Assembly (NCBI GenBank): GCA_037953745.1
Contig: JBAKBP010010356.1
Coordinates: 1-64,000, forward strand
Reading direction: 5' to 3'
DNA from: Lithodes maja
Lineage: Eukaryota; Arthropoda; Malacostraca; Decapoda; Lithodidae
DNA: 64,000 nucleotides
Positions 34,218 to 44,867 of the stretch are shown in pieces. How positions within the stretch are numbered: position 1 is the stretch's first letter; every line of letters starts with the position of its first letter. The translations under genes were made by a program, and so were the position numbers. The notes beneath the pieces were generated by a model. The model was not told the DNA's origin. It did no database searches and saw only the letters and a list, made by a program, of their open reading frames with translations.

Positions 34218-35692
34218 AGGAGGAGACAGAGAAAATCCGCTTAACTACAGACCGGTGTCCCTCACCAGCATTGTTTGTAAAATTTGTGAGAAAATTATAA
34301 GGAAAAAGTGGACACACTTCATTGAGGGACAGGGGGTGCTTAGCGAGAAACAATTTGGATTCAGGGAAGGGAGATCTTGTGTATCTAATTTATTAAGCTT
34401 TTATAGCAGAGTTGTAGATGTTACACAGGAGAGAGAGGGATGGGTTGACTGTGTTTACCTGGACCTGAAAAAGGCCTTTGACAGGGTGCCTCACAAAAGG
34501 TTATTGTGGAAATTGCAGGTTGTTGGAGGTGTACATGGTAGGATGTTAAAATGGATGGAAAACTTTTTAATAGGAAGAGAAATGAGGACCACGATACGAG
34601 ACGAATATTCACAGTGGAGGAGTGTGACGAGCGGAGTACCACAGGGATCAGTGTTGGGTCCGATAATGTTCCTACTTTATGTAAACGACATGCCAGAAAA
34701 CTTGAATAGTCATATGAATATGTTTGCGGATGACGCTAAGATCATGAAGAATGTCACCTGTATAGAAAGTTGTCAGGATCTTCAAAAGGACCTAGATGAG
34801 TTGCACAGATGGAGCCAAACCTGGAAAATGAGTTTCAATGCAGAAAAGTGTCATGTTTTGGAAGTGGGAACAAGTGAGATAAGGCCAAGCTGGGTGTACA
34901 AATTAGGAACTGAAATAATCGGCAAAACACGGCATGAGAAGGACCTTGGAGTGATAATACAAGATGATCTATCCCCGGAGAAGCATATTAACATGATCAT
35001 TGGAGGAGCATATGGAATAATAACCAATATGAGAGTGGCATTTAACTATTTGGATGAAGAAATGTTAAGAAAATTGATAATGACTATGATAAGACCAAGA
35101 TTAGAATATGCAGCAGTGATATGGTCACCACATTTGAAAAAACATATAAACAAATTAGAGAAAGTCCAAAGGATAGCAACGAAGATGATCCCAAGATTGA
35201 AGGAGTTGACATATGAGGAAAGACTTAAGACACTACAACTGCCTACCTTGAAAGAGAGAAGGGAACGAGGCGACTTAATAACGATGTTCAAGGGAGTAAA
35301 AAGTTTGGAACGAGTAGATAGGGAAGATCTATTCGTGAGGGATAATGGAAGGACAAGAGGGCACGAGTTTAAGCTGAGGAAGGGCAGATGTCGTAAGGAC
35401 ACAAAGAAATTCAGCTTCCCATATAGGAGTATAGAGACTTGGAACAACTTGGAGGAGGAGGTGGTGAGAGCGAGGAACATTAACATGTTCAAATCTAGGT
35501 TGGATAAAAGTAAATATGGAAATAGGGCAACATAAGTTATGATATGTTAGTCCAAAATACTGGGAACTGGGAATATCCATTACGATACTTGTCTAAGTAA
35601 AATGGATTGATTATAAAGTAACTAAGACAGGACAACACGAGCGCTGCTCAATTCCTGTAAACTACAAATAGGTAAATACAAATAGGTAAATA
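34218..35692 (+). mobile_element. LINE B, copy B1, 5'-truncated and almost identical to B2
   Basis: From 34218 the sequence equals 50815-52286 with a constant offset of 16597 bp. The encoded 440 residues are identical, and by eye the only difference is a C/T near 35637. It begins inside the reverse transcriptase at RENPLNYRPVSL, contains FADDAK, and ends with a stop at 35533-35535. A short 3' UTR and an AAATAGGTAAATAC minisatellite tail follow. It is inserted in LINE A1 at ACACA. Confidence 0.92.
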
Positions 35693-35886
35693 CAGCAACA
35701 AGACTCCTTCAAGACTATCTCAACACATTACATGAATGGTGCACTACATACAGACTCAATTTAGCCCCAGCTAAATCCACTGCAACCCTCCTCACAAGCT
35801 GGACAGGAGAGCATGATTACGTCCCGGGACTCAACATAAACAACACACCCCTAACAAACCCCTAACACACCCCTAACACACCCCTA
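35693..35886 (+). pseudogene. LINE A, copy A1, piece 2
   Basis: Encodes ATRLLQDYLNTLHEWCTTYR, LNLAPAKSTATLLTSWTGE and GLNINNTPLTN, joining directly onto piece 1 (NPDT then ATRLLQ). It ends in a small array of AACACACCCCT units leading into a CA repeat. The logical continuation, EILGVTYDTQMTF, is at 57374, with the spacing expected between these reverse-transcriptase motifs. Confidence 0.8.
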
Positions 35887-35905
35887 ACACACACACACAC
35901 ACACA
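35887..35905. repeat. CA microsatellite at the left edge of LINE C1
   Basis: AC run joining LINE A1 to the truncated LINE C1. Confidence 0.95.
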
Positions 35906-36598
35906 AGATTATAAACTAGGAAACGAAGTGATTCCCAAAGCAGAAAAAGAAAAAGACTTGGGGATAGAATTTTAAGGATAACATGTCTCCAGAAAGCCAC
36001 GTAAATAAGATAGTGAGAGAATCACTAGCACTATTGGCAAATATCAGGATGTCTTTCAATTATCTTAATGAAAACACAATGAAACAAATAATAACGGCAA
36101 TAATAAGACCCAGGATGGAATATGCATCTGTAGTGTGGTCCCCTCACATGAAGAAACATATCCACAAAATTGAGAGGGTACAGAGAGCAGCTACGAGGAT
36201 GATCCCAGGTTTGGAAAATTTGGAGTACCAGGAGAGGCTCGAGAGATTGAATCTACCTACACTGGAACAGAGAAGGAAACGAGGACAGCAAATTCAGATA
36301 TACAAATGTGTTAGAGGTATTGACAAAATCGACCAAGAAAACTTCATAGAGAGGGATAGAGGTGAGAGAACAAGAGGTCACGGCTACAAACTAAAAGTGC
36401 TTGATAGTAAATCTGATCTGAAAAGTAAAAGATTTCCTACCAACTCGATTAGTGGGTGGAACAAATTGCCAGCCGAAGTTGTGTCTGCACCATCAGTGCA
36501 TAGTTTCAAAGCACGGTATGACAAACATATCTTAGGAGGCGGGAATTAACGAGCATGCTCACTCCCGCAAATACAACTAGTGTAAGTACAACTAGTGT

Positions 36599-36602
<4 letters not shown>
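35905..36602 (+). mobile_element. LINE C, copy C1, 5'-truncated
   Basis: Matches the last ~700 bp of C2 (44159-44855) with only a few differences. The frame encodes MSPESHVNKIVRESLALLAN, ending ARYDKHILGGGN with a stop at 36547-36549. An extra T near 35970 (GAATTTTAAGG against GAATTTAAGG in C2) breaks the frame. C1 keeps the CGA codon that is TGA in C2. It ends with two ACTAGTGTAAGTACA-type tail units. Confidence 0.9.

Positions 36603-36628
<26 letters not shown>
36603..36628. repeat. CA microsatellite between LINE C1 and LINE C2
   Basis: Thirteen CA units, between the 3' tail of C1 and the 5' end of C2. Confidence 0.97.
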
Positions 36629-36629
<1 letters not shown>

Positions 36630-36760
36630 ATATTGTTGTTTTCGGCGCGGGAAGTTCTCGGCTCAGTATGGTGGGTAATATTATATGGCCTATTTAAGTA
36701 TTACCCAGCACAAGAGGCAAGATATTTGGTTCCAACTTCAATAGGAATTAGGTGGGGAAG

Positions 36761-37693
36761 ATGGTGAATGAAGGTGACGAGGGGGCTGAGGGGGGGAGGG
36801 GTGATAAAGGCGGGAGTGACGAATCGGAGGGAGAGCCGGATTTTCCCGGTTTCATGACAACATGGACCGCAGAGGACACTGGAAAGTTTTGCTTCATGCT
36901 GTTGAACAAAATCAAGACATTGGAGGACCGAGTGACTGGCTTGGAGATAGTTAAGAAGGAAATTGTTACAGAGAATGGTGAGTTGAAGAACAGGTTGGAG
37001 TTAGTGGAGAGAGAAAAGGCAGTGATAATGACTAGGCTAGACACCAGTATCTCTGAAGGTAAATATGCTTGGGGCATGACTAGAGACCAAGTGGTTAAAG
37101 ATTTAGACAGTGTAAGGAAGGCTCACAGTGACGAATTCAGGAAGATATTGGATGAACAGAAACAGCAAGATGTTAGGATAAAGGACCAGGTAAAAAGTAT
37201 GGTTAAGCAAGGCATCCACGAAAACTCTCAGGCCATCCAGGAAGAAAGTCGTAGGGCTAACTGCCTCATAATATCAGGGGTGGAAGAAAAGGAGGAACTA
37301 GACTGGACAAAACGAAAAGAGCAGGATGAAGGTCGCATCAACAATATTCTGGAATCGATTAAAGATGAGGAGGACACCTGGAAGGAGGAAATATCAGACA
37401 TGTTTAGGCTGGGAAAATATACAAAGGAATACAATAGACTGGTAAAAATTGAATTTAAGTCAAGAAGGACTTGTGATGAAATCATGGCAGTAGCGGCTAG
37501 GCTAAAAGGGTTAGAGGGTAAGGACAAAATCTACATCAGGCGAGACTTACCAGAAGAAGAGAGAAAGAAGGAGGCTGAACTAAGGAAAACCGCCAAGGAG
37601 GAAAATAGCAAGAGGACAGAACAAGAAAAGAATAAGTTTTTTTACGGAGTAAGAAAGGGGAAGATTATGAAACTTTCGGTAAAAAGAAACTAA
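36761..37693 (+). CDS. LINE C2 ORF1 protein (nucleic-acid-binding, coiled-coil type)
   Basis: 310 residues from the first ATG (MVNEGDEGAEGG); an upstream GTG would be in frame but is not expected to be used. The acidic glycine-rich start is followed by a coiled-coil region (LNKIKTLEDRVTGLEIVKKE and onwards). After that comes a basic/acidic C-terminal domain with NCLIISGVEEKEEL and MFRLGKYTKEYNRLVKIEFK, resembling the RNA-recognition-like fold of L1/CR1 ORF1 proteins. No zinc knuckle is visible. It would package LINE RNA. The frame is intact, and ORF2 overlaps its end by about 58 bp in another frame. Confidence 0.8.
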   Translation: MVNEGDEGAEGGRGDKGGSDESEGEPDFPGFMTTWTAEDTGKFCFMLLNKIKTLEDRVTGLEIVKKEIVTENGELKNRLELVEREKAVIMTRLDTSISEGKYAWGMTRDQVVKDLDSVRKAHSDEFRKILDEQKQQDVRIKDQVKSMVKQGIHENSQAIQEESRRANCLIISGVEEKEELDWTKRKEQDEGRINNILESIKDEEDTWKEEISDMFRLGKYTKEYNRLVKIEFKSRRTCDEIMAVAARLKGLEGKDKIYIRRDLPEEERKKEAELRKTAKEENSKRTEQEKNKFFYGVRKGKIMKLSVKRN

Positions 37694-39164
37694 AAATAAA
37701 AGAGGGTAGGGAACAGACCGCCGCAGATAAGGCGCTTGGAGCAGGTAATGGGGGACTAGAAAGTATAAGGATTCTATATAGCAATGTCGATGGGCTAATC
37801 TCTAAGAAACTAGAACTAACAGACTTACTCAATACTAAGAAACCAGAAATAGTATGTCTCACTGAGACAAAACTAAGAGAAGACCTTGATATAAATTTGC
37901 TAGGATGGTCTGAATATAGGATTTGGAGGAGGGACAGAAAATTTCGACATGGAGGAGGAGTGTGCATCCTTACTAGGAAAGATTTGATTGTGTCTGAGAT
38001 AAAACTAGAAACTTCAACAGCAGAAGTTTTAGCAATAGAGATTGGTGGAAACGAAAAAATAGTGGTGATAGTAGCGTATGTACCTCCCAAGACGAAGACA
38101 TGGGGTAAGGAGGAGCATAGCCTAATGCGTAAGGAAACAATTAGTGTGCTAGGAAATATCTTGGCTTCAAAGGATGAAATAGTCATGTGTGGGGACTTTA
38201 ACTGCAAGGAAGTGAATTGGGAAGATCTTGAAGCCGGAGCAGGGGAGGAAAGTTGGGGCTATGAATTTTTAAGTATGGCCATGGAAAATTCTATATACCA
38301 ACATGTAAAAGAGTCAACAAGAGTAAGGGGAAGTGATCAACCAGCTAGATTGGACCTTCTATTCACAAGAAGGGAGGAGGAGGTTCAAAGTATTCAGTAC
38401 CTATGCCCACTAGGAAAAAGCGATCATGCAGTTTTAGACATAGACTTACTATTGAAGTATAATCTACCCAAGGGAAGGGAAAAGCACAAGGAAAATCACT
38501 GGATGTATTCCAGAACCGATTTCGAAGGACTACAGGATTTTTTCAAGTCACAAAATTGGGATCAGGTGTTATCTGAAAGTGAGGTAGACAAAAAACTCAA
38601 GGCATTCATGGAGATCTATGATACTGGTATAAAAACTTTTGTCCCTAAGTACGTTAATAAAAGGAAAAAAAGTAATCGCAAAGTATGGTTTAACCGCGAA
38701 TGTAGGCAAGCACAGGAAGCAAAAAACAAAGCCTGGAAAAAGATGAGAAACTGGGATTCGGAAGATAACAGGCAAAAGTATAAAGAGGAGAGAAACAAAT
38801 ACACAGAAATGAGGAGGAGGTCAGAGGCAAACCATGAGAAAGGGATAGTGGAGAACTATGAAAAGAATCCAAAAATGTTTTTCAAGTTTGTAAACGGCAA
38901 AAGGAAGATAAAAGCCACGATCGTAAAGATTAAAAGTGGAAACAGAATCATAGAAGAGGATACAGAGATTGCGGAAGAACTAAATAGAAATTTTGCATCA
39001 GTATTTACAAAAGAAGGAGAATTCATTGCACCAGAATCCAATGAGATAGGTACAGAGGAAATGCCGGAAGTCACATTTAACAGACCAGAGCTCATAGACA
39101 AATTGAGTAAGGTGGATCCAAACAAAGCCGCTGGACCGGACGGAGTATCAGGCTGGATTATTAA
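37636..39164 (+). pseudogene. LINE C2 ORF2, 5' half: AP-like endonuclease
   Basis: The frame is open from 37636 and overlaps ORF1. The endonuclease motifs are LYSNVDGLISKK, CLTETKLRED, VAYVPPKTKTW, CGDFNCKEVNWED and LGKSDHAVLDID, in the order of the exonuclease-endonuclease-phosphatase fold used by CR1/L2 LINEs. The linker ends at DPNKAAGPDGVSGWI, just before the TTAA where piggyBac inserted. The open frame happens to continue through the piggyBac end into its transposase, giving a long hybrid frame; this is coincidence of phase. Confidence 0.88.
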
Positions 39165-39348
39165 CCCTTCGACCCCGGGTGGTACACGTGTGTACCATTT
39201 TTTTTTGGCCCGAGGAACCCGGGTGGTACACCACTGTACCATTGCTTGCGTGAGTGCTTTTCGAATGGCGCGCGTACAAATTTTGCTCCGTGGTCACCAG
39301 GCGGCGCTACCAGACAGCATGTACGCCAGTCTCTACCCTGCCGCCAAC

Positions 39349-42300
39349 ATGGATACTAGCCCAAAAAGTGATTCCCTTGTGTCCGATTCCACACTCCCTT
39401 CGACGCCTGCCCATGTTCGTCGCGCCCTAACGCGAATGCACGCACAAGATGCGTTGACTCCCGGAGGTATTGAAATAGCTTTGAGGAGTTATGAACGTGG
39501 TGAAGGCAAAAAAAGTGGTGATGACTTGGGCAGTGATAGCTCCGAGTCTTACGAGTCTCACTATAGTGAGGATTTTGACGATATAGAAGAAATCCGTGAA
39601 AGAGACGCGCTTTTTATTGGATTTGAGCATGACGATGAAAGTGATGATAGTACTGAACGTGACATAGTTGTGCAAGGTGATGAGAGTCTAGTGAGAGTGA
39701 GCGAATGGGACAGCACTAGGTCGACTACCAAGTTTAGGTTGAGTGACACGACACCTAGCCCTTCGCCAGCTAAATCCCCATTCAAGATACGTTTCTATAA
39801 GAAACAAGTGCTCAAAAAGGCGGCCGCGGCAGCCAGGAAAGAGGCCCTAAAAGTTGGTGAGGGAGCAGTGCGTGAGGGTGCCAGTGAGGCTGCGCGTGAG
39901 GCCGAGGTTGACCCGCCATTGTCTTCCTTATCTACCCACGCCACCCAAGTTGCCCCAGGCTCCCGCCATTCTTCCCCACCACCACCAGCACTGCCTAGGG
40001 TTGAGGAACCCCCACTTTCGGCCTATTTACCCCCTATTTCCCCCGAGAGGAGACATACTACTAAAGAAAAGGGAAAAGGGAGAAAATATGTCAAAAAAGG
40101 AGCTACAAGTAGGCGCTCTTTGTTCGAGGCTCCCGCGGCTTCCACCCCTGCGGCTTCCACCCCTGCCGCTCCCAGCCATACGCCCCCGCAAGTTTCCCCA
40201 GGGTCCACCCCACCTCTCCAGCCTACAACAGAGGTTCCTCATGATGTGTTTGACCTCGCATCCATACCTGCACCTACAGACACTGAACCAGTGCTGTCTA
40301 AGACTCGTCGTAGGCCAAGGAGCCCCGAACCTCTGTATGAAGATGACAGAGCCTCATCTCCCACTCCTTCCCCACCTCGCCGACCTACACGCCGCCCACG
40401 CATCATTCGTTCCCCGCAAGAATATGAGGGGGGCTCTGAAGATGAAGGGCACCTCACAGACGACTCTGGCCATGATTACCTGGGTCCACCGTCAGGGCAA
40501 GATGACGGCTCTGACGACAACGACGATGACGAATTTATGGACATCGACGACCCTCAACCCAGACGCTTTGCCCAGGGCCGTCGTGCTCCTGGCCGCCCTG
40601 GCCGCCTGGCTGGCCGCCGGGCTGGGCCTGGGCGCCGTCGCGCTCCTGGCCGCCCTAGGGTTCGCGCCGCCAAAGTTCGTGGGCGTGCTGCCCCCGCTGT
40701 AGCTCCTCGTCAGCGTCGCCAGAAGGACGGATTTTATGTTTTCAACTGGCAGGATGTGGCTGCTGATGAAGTCATTGACCCTGATGTAACCCCTTTTGAT
40801 GAGGTACAGGATGCTCCAGGAGTTACCCCAAGTTTTCCTGCAGGCCCCAATGCTCGACCACATGAGCTTTTTGAGGCTTTTTTTGATAAGGAGGTTACTG
40901 ACTTTGTCATAAAAGAGACAAATAAGCATTACCAAATCCAGGTTAACTTTTTTGGCAAGGTGACCAAGGGCCACATGAAGCGGTGGACCCCAGTGACTCA
41001 TCCCGAGTTCATGGTGTTCCTGGCAATCACCATGCTAATGCCTCATGTGAAGAAGCACAGGTTGGCTGACTATTGGATCACCAAAGATCTAATATCCACC
41101 CCTGCCTTCGGGAAATACATCTCTCGGGACCGGTACCTCGACATCCTCGGAGCGCTCCATCTTGTCACCAACACCGACATGCATCTCCCTGACAAACTGT
41201 GGAAAATTAGGACGTTGTACGAGATGATGAGAGAACGTTTCACGTCCTACTTCATGCCCTTCTGCAACGTCTGTATTGACGAGTCTCTTGTGCTGTTCCG
41301 GGGAAAGCTGAGCTTCAGGCAGTACATCCCCTCAAAGAGACATCGCTTTGGTATAAAGTTCTTTGTGCTGTGCGATTGCCAAACTGGCTATGTCCTGGAC
41401 TTCCTGGTCTACAGCGGGAAGGAAGGGGACGTGGCAATAGACCCCCTCATTGGCTTTGGCGGAGCAGTGGTTCAAGCCATGATGAACCGGTACTTCGAAA
41501 AGAATCACGTCCTCTACACGGACAACTACTACACGTCCCCCACTCTCTCAAAGTACCTCCATGAGCGCCAGACGGGGACTGTAGGCACAGTACGAGGGAA
41601 AAGGAAGGGCATGCCAAGTTTCCCTCCTAAAACAAAGAAAGGCGATGTCTTCAAGAAGAAGTCGGGACCCATTCTGGCTATCCACTGGCACGACCAGCGG
41701 AAGGTCAACATCCTGAGCACCGTCCACAAGGGGGAAATGGTTGAGACTGGCAAGGTGGATCGCCGCACCAAAGTCAGGGTGACCAAGCCCGATGCTGTCC
41801 TGGACTACAACATCAATATGAGGCTGGTGGACAAGTCCGACATGCAGATAGGCTTCATCGACTGTCTGCGTACCTCGTGCAGATGGTACAAAAAGTTCTT
41901 TCTGCACATGGTGGACATGTCAATGCTGAATGCCTATAATATCTACAGGCTTCGGAATCCGCGCACACCCAGGAAGTTCAGTAGCCTGCGGAGGTTCCAA
42001 AAACAGGTGTTGGTGGAGCTCCTGGACAGGTATGCTATGCCACAGAGGGCAGTGGCACAACCTGGGCGCCCCGTTCAGGACCGCATGCAGGGTGCACAGT
42101 TTGTAAGTGTGCACAAGCTCGGTTACCTGCCTCTGGAACGAGATGGAGTCACCATTAGCAGAAGGCGGTGCCATGTCTGCTGGAACAGCCAGGTGAGGCC
42201 GAGGAAGCAGAAAAAGACCACCATGCAGTGTGTGGAGTGCCGACTGTCACTATGTCCTATACCGTGCTTTGCTGAATACCACAGCAAGCAGGAGTACTAA
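39349..42300 (+). CDS. piggyBac transposase (DDE_Tnp_1_7), complete
   Basis: 983 residues from ATG in a strong context (GCCGCCAACATGG), starting MDTSPKSDSLVS. Residues 1 to about 480 are low-complexity: acidic patches, Pro/Ser/Ala-rich segments and a Gly-Arg-Pro-rich basic stretch (RRAPGRPGRL and repeats) resembling AT-hooks and a nuclear signal. The transposase core starts near RPHELFEAFFD. Catalytic Asp candidates are D644 (NVCIDESLVLF), D725 (LYTDNYYTS), and D828 and D831 (LVDKSDMQ), matching the piggyBac pattern. The C-terminal cysteine-rich domain (RRCHVCW, then MQCVECRLSLC and HSKQEY) would bind the element ends. There are no stops or frameshifts. It is longer than the usual 550-600 residues because of the N-terminal region. 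It cuts and pastes at TTAA in the nucleus. Confidence 0.92.
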   Translation: MDTSPKSDSLVSDSTLPSTPAHVRRALTRMHAQDALTPGGIEIALRSYERGEGKKSGDDLGSDSSESYESHYSEDFDDIEEIRERDALFIGFEHDDESDDSTERDIVVQGDESLVRVSEWDSTRSTTKFRLSDTTPSPSPAKSPFKIRFYKKQVLKKAAAAARKEALKVGEGAVREGASEAAREAEVDPPLSSLSTHATQVAPGSRHSSPPPPALPRVEEPPLSAYLPPISPERRHTTKEKGKGRKYVKKGATSRRSLFEAPAASTPAASTPAAPSHTPPQVSPGSTPPLQPTTEVPHDVFDLASIPAPTDTEPVLSKTRRRPRSPEPLYEDDRASSPTPSPPRRPTRRPRIIRSPQEYEGGSEDEGHLTDDSGHDYLGPPSGQDDGSDDNDDDEFMDIDDPQPRRFAQGRRAPGRPGRLAGRRAGPGRRRAPGRPRVRAAKVRGRAAPAVAPRQRRQKDGFYVFNWQDVAADEVIDPDVTPFDEVQDAPGVTPSFPAGPNARPHELFEAFFDKEVTDFVIKETNKHYQIQVNFFGKVTKGHMKRWTPVTHPEFMVFLAITMLMPHVKKHRLADYWITKDLISTPAFGKYISRDRYLDILGALHLVTNTDMHLPDKLWKIRTLYEMMRERFTSYFMPFCNVCIDESLVLFRGKLSFRQYIPSKRHRFGIKFFVLCDCQTGYVLDFLVYSGKEGDVAIDPLIGFGGAVVQAMMNRYFEKNHVLYTDNYYTSPTLSKYLHERQTGTVGTVRGKRKGMPSFPPKTKKGDVFKKKSGPILAIHWHDQRKVNILSTVHKGEMVETGKVDRRTKVRVTKPDAVLDYNINMRLVDKSDMQIGFIDCLRTSCRWYKKFFLHMVDMSMLNAYNIYRLRNPRTPRKFSSLRRFQKQVLVELLDRYAMPQRAVAQPGRPVQDRMQGAQFVSVHKLGYLPLERDGVTISRRRCHVCWNSQVRPRKQKKTTMQCVECRLSLCPIPCFAEYHSKQEY

Positions 42301-42479
42301 CTAATAATCATAGTGAAAGTACCAAAGACTGACAATATGTATGTATATAGGCAACAAGTGGAAATAAAACAATGTACAGGTGTATTGTGATAAAAAAAGT
42401 CATGTATTATGAAAACATATATAAATAAGTGAAAAAAGACACAATAAATTGTATATAAAACGTTTACAAAGCATATAAC

Positions 42480-43010
42480 TAAGTGAAAGTGACACATGAC
42501 ATAATATTAGATGGCCAAAGTATAATAAACACCTGTGATAACGAATAATCAGTGCCTAATATAACAATAACCTACCTCAATTACTAATAAAATGTACCGT
42601 ATCAAGTGAAAATGAGCATTATCAGTGAAAGTGACACTCTCTCAAGCATATTTACCAAAGTGAAAGTGACACACGAACTAATATTAGATGGCCAAAGTAT
42701 AATAAACACCTGTGATAACGAATAATCAGTGCCTAATATAACAATAACCTACCTCAATTACTAATAAAATGTACCGTATCAAGTGAAAATGAGCATTATC
42801 AGTGACAGTGACACTCTCTAAAGCATATTTGTCAAAGTGAAAGTGACACAAGACCTAAGATTTGATGGCCAAAGTATAATAAACACCTGTGATAACGAAT
42901 AATCAGTGCCTAATATAACAATAACCTACCTCAATTACTCATAAAAACTACGGTATCGAGTGAAAATGTGAAATATTAGTGAAAATGATAGCCTAATACA
43001 CATATTTTAT
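42480..43010 (+). repeat. 177-bp tandem repeat in the piggyBac 3' region, three copies
   Basis: The word ATGGCCAAAGTATAATAAAC occurs at 42511, 42688 and 42865, a period of 177 bp. Units share AAGTGAAAGTGACAC and ACCTGTGATAACGAATAATC. The third unit is more diverged. It lies downstream of the transposase stop and upstream of the right end. Confidence 0.95.
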
Positions 43011-43375
43011 ATAATTGGACTACAAATAACTATAATAACATCACTATCAATACATAAAATCGCCTCCGGGAGGTAAAAAGTTTGGCGCGACGAGCCGCGG
43101 CCTGGGCCAAGGCGACGCATCCGAACGCGGGATGATTTTCACGCATAAAAATCACTCCACTTCCCGCGCTCACCATTATGCAATCACTTGGGCTAGAGAC
43201 CTCTACTCAACGGCATTCTACACATGAAGGTTTGTGCTACATTTTTCTGTTTTTTTTATAACTTTGTGTAATGTATTTCAGGAGTAACATGTGAGTCAAC
43301 TTGTACCAAAATTCCTGAAAACCCCCGGACACAGAGTACAGTTACGATATTCCCTAGCCGGGGTCGGAGGGTTAA

Positions 43376-44537
43376 AGAAAATGCTAAGGAACTGAGTATA
43401 CCGTTATATGACATAATGACCAAATCATTGGACACAGGGATAGTACCTACAGAATGGAAAAGAGCAAACATTATTCCTATATTTAAGGGAGGAAGCAGAG
43501 ATAAACCACTGAACTATAGACCTGTATCACTATTGAGCATCCTCATGAAGATTCTGGAAGGATTAATAAGGGACAAATGGGTTAACTACCTGGAATCCAA
43601 AAGATTAATTACTGACCGACAATTTGGATTCAGAGGAGGCAGATCATGTGTAAGCAACTTGTTGAGTTTTTACTCTAGAGTAATAGACACAGTGGACAAG
43701 AGGGAAGGATGGGTAGACTGTGCCTACCTAGACTTTAAAAAGGCATTTGACAAAGTTCCACACGAGAGATTGCTGTGGAAATTAAAACATGAGGAAAAAG
43801 TAGGAGACAAACTGCTGAAATGGATGGAGAGCTACCTTAGCGGAAGACAGATGAGAACAACAGTAAGGGGGAAATCGTCAAACTGGACTCAAATTACGAG
43901 TGGGGTACCACAAGGATCTGTCCTAGCCCCAATCATGTTTCTAATATTTGTAAATGACTTACCTGAGGGACTAACAAGCTACATGAGCATGTTTGCGGAC
44001 GATGCTAAACTGCTTAAAACGATCAGAACCCAGGAGGATTGCCTTGAGCTCCAAGCAGATTTGCAAAAGATCCATGAATGGAGCATCAAATGGAATATGG
44101 AGTTCAATGCAGGGAAATGTAAGACTCTAGAAATGGGTAAAAGCAAGTACAGACCTAGAAAAGATTATAAACTAGGAAACGAAGTGATTCCCAAAGCAGA
44201 AAAAGAAAAAGACTTGGGGATAGAATTTAAGGATAACATGTCTCCAGAAAGCCACGTAAATAAGATAGTGAGAGAATCACTAGCACTATTGGCAAATATC
44301 AGGATGTCTTTCAATTATCTTAATGAAAACACCATGAAACAAATAATAACGGCAATAATAAGACCCAGGATGGAATATGCATCTGTAGTGTGGTCCCCTC
44401 ACATGAAGAAACATATCCACAAAATTGAGAGGGTACAGAGAGCAGCTACGAGGATGATCCCAGGTTTGGAAAATTTGGAGTACCAGGAGAGGCTCGAGAG
44501 ATTGAATCTACCTACACTGGAACAGAGAAGGAAATGA
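43376..44537 (+). pseudogene. LINE C2 ORF2, 3' half: reverse transcriptase, ends at a nonsense codon
   Basis: Resumes the LINE frame right after the piggyBac TTAA: KENAKELSIPLYD, NYRPVSLLSILMKILEG, LDFKKAFDKVPHERLLWKL, SGVPQGSVLAPIMFL and FADDAKLL (active site). The tail LANIRMSFNYLNENTMKQII and WSPHMKKHIHKIERVQRAAT follows. The frame stops at TGA 44535-44537, where C1 has CGA, a CpG-type transition. The remaining ~89 codons to 44804 (RGQQIQIYKCVRG to HILGGGN) are otherwise open. Confidence 0.9.
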
Positions 44538-44867
44538 GGACAGCAAATTCAGATATACAAATGTGTTAGAGGTATTGACAAAATCGACCAAGAAAACTTC
44601 ATAGAGAGGGATAGAGGTGAGAGAACAAGAGGTCACGGCTACAAACTAAAAGTGCTTAATAGTAAATCTGATCTGAAAAGTAAAAGATTTCCTACCAACT
44701 CGATTAGTGGGTGGAACAAATTGCCAGCCGAAGTTGTGTCTGCACCATCAGTGCATAGTTTCAAAGCACGGTATGACAAACATATCTTAGGAGGTGGGAA
44801 TTAACGAGCATGCTCACTCCCGCAAATACAACTAGTGTAAGTACAACTAGTGTAAGTACACACACTT

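Larger units (their letters stand above)
39165..43371 (+). mobile_element. Intact-looking piggyBac transposon (4.2 kb)
   Basis: TTAA is present at both edges (39161-39164 and 43372-43375). The inverted ends are CCCTTCGACCCCGG on the left and CCCTCCGACCCCGG (reverse complement of the right), with one mismatch. Just inside the left end, two copies of a CCCGGGTGGTACAC...TGTACCAT motif are candidate transposase-binding sites. It carries one complete transposase gene and a 177-bp tandem repeat in its 3' non-coding part. Removing the element and one TTAA restores the LINE C2 frame (GWIIKENAKEL). Confidence 0.93.
36629..44856 (+). mobile_element. LINE C, copy C2, near full length, interrupted by piggyBac
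   Basis: Order: about 130 bp of 5' UTR, ORF1 (36761-37693), ORF2 5' half (37636-39164), a piggyBac element (39165-43371), ORF2 3' half (43376-44537, remnant to 44804), then tail units. It is bordered by CA repeats at 36603-36628 and 44857-44864. Without the piggyBac it would be about 4.0 kb, a normal CR1-group length. A nonsense codon and the insertion make it inactive. Confidence 0.88.

Noticed and set aside
33679..35535. A 618-codon reverse transcriptase with two polymerase cores
   Set aside because: The first part is LINE A1 and the second is LINE B1 inserted in it; two YxDD/FADD boxes in one frame reflect nesting.
40023..41001. Several 60-170 codon frames opposite the piggyBac transposase
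   Set aside because: They are shadows of the transposase reading frame, whose GC-rich third positions leave the other strand open.
37897..42300. A single 1467-codon frame combining a LINE endonuclease with a piggyBac transposase
   Set aside because: The join falls exactly on TTAA and the piggyBac terminal repeat, and the rest of the LINE frame resumes after the other TTAA. It is an insertion that happens to keep phase, not a fused or domesticated gene.
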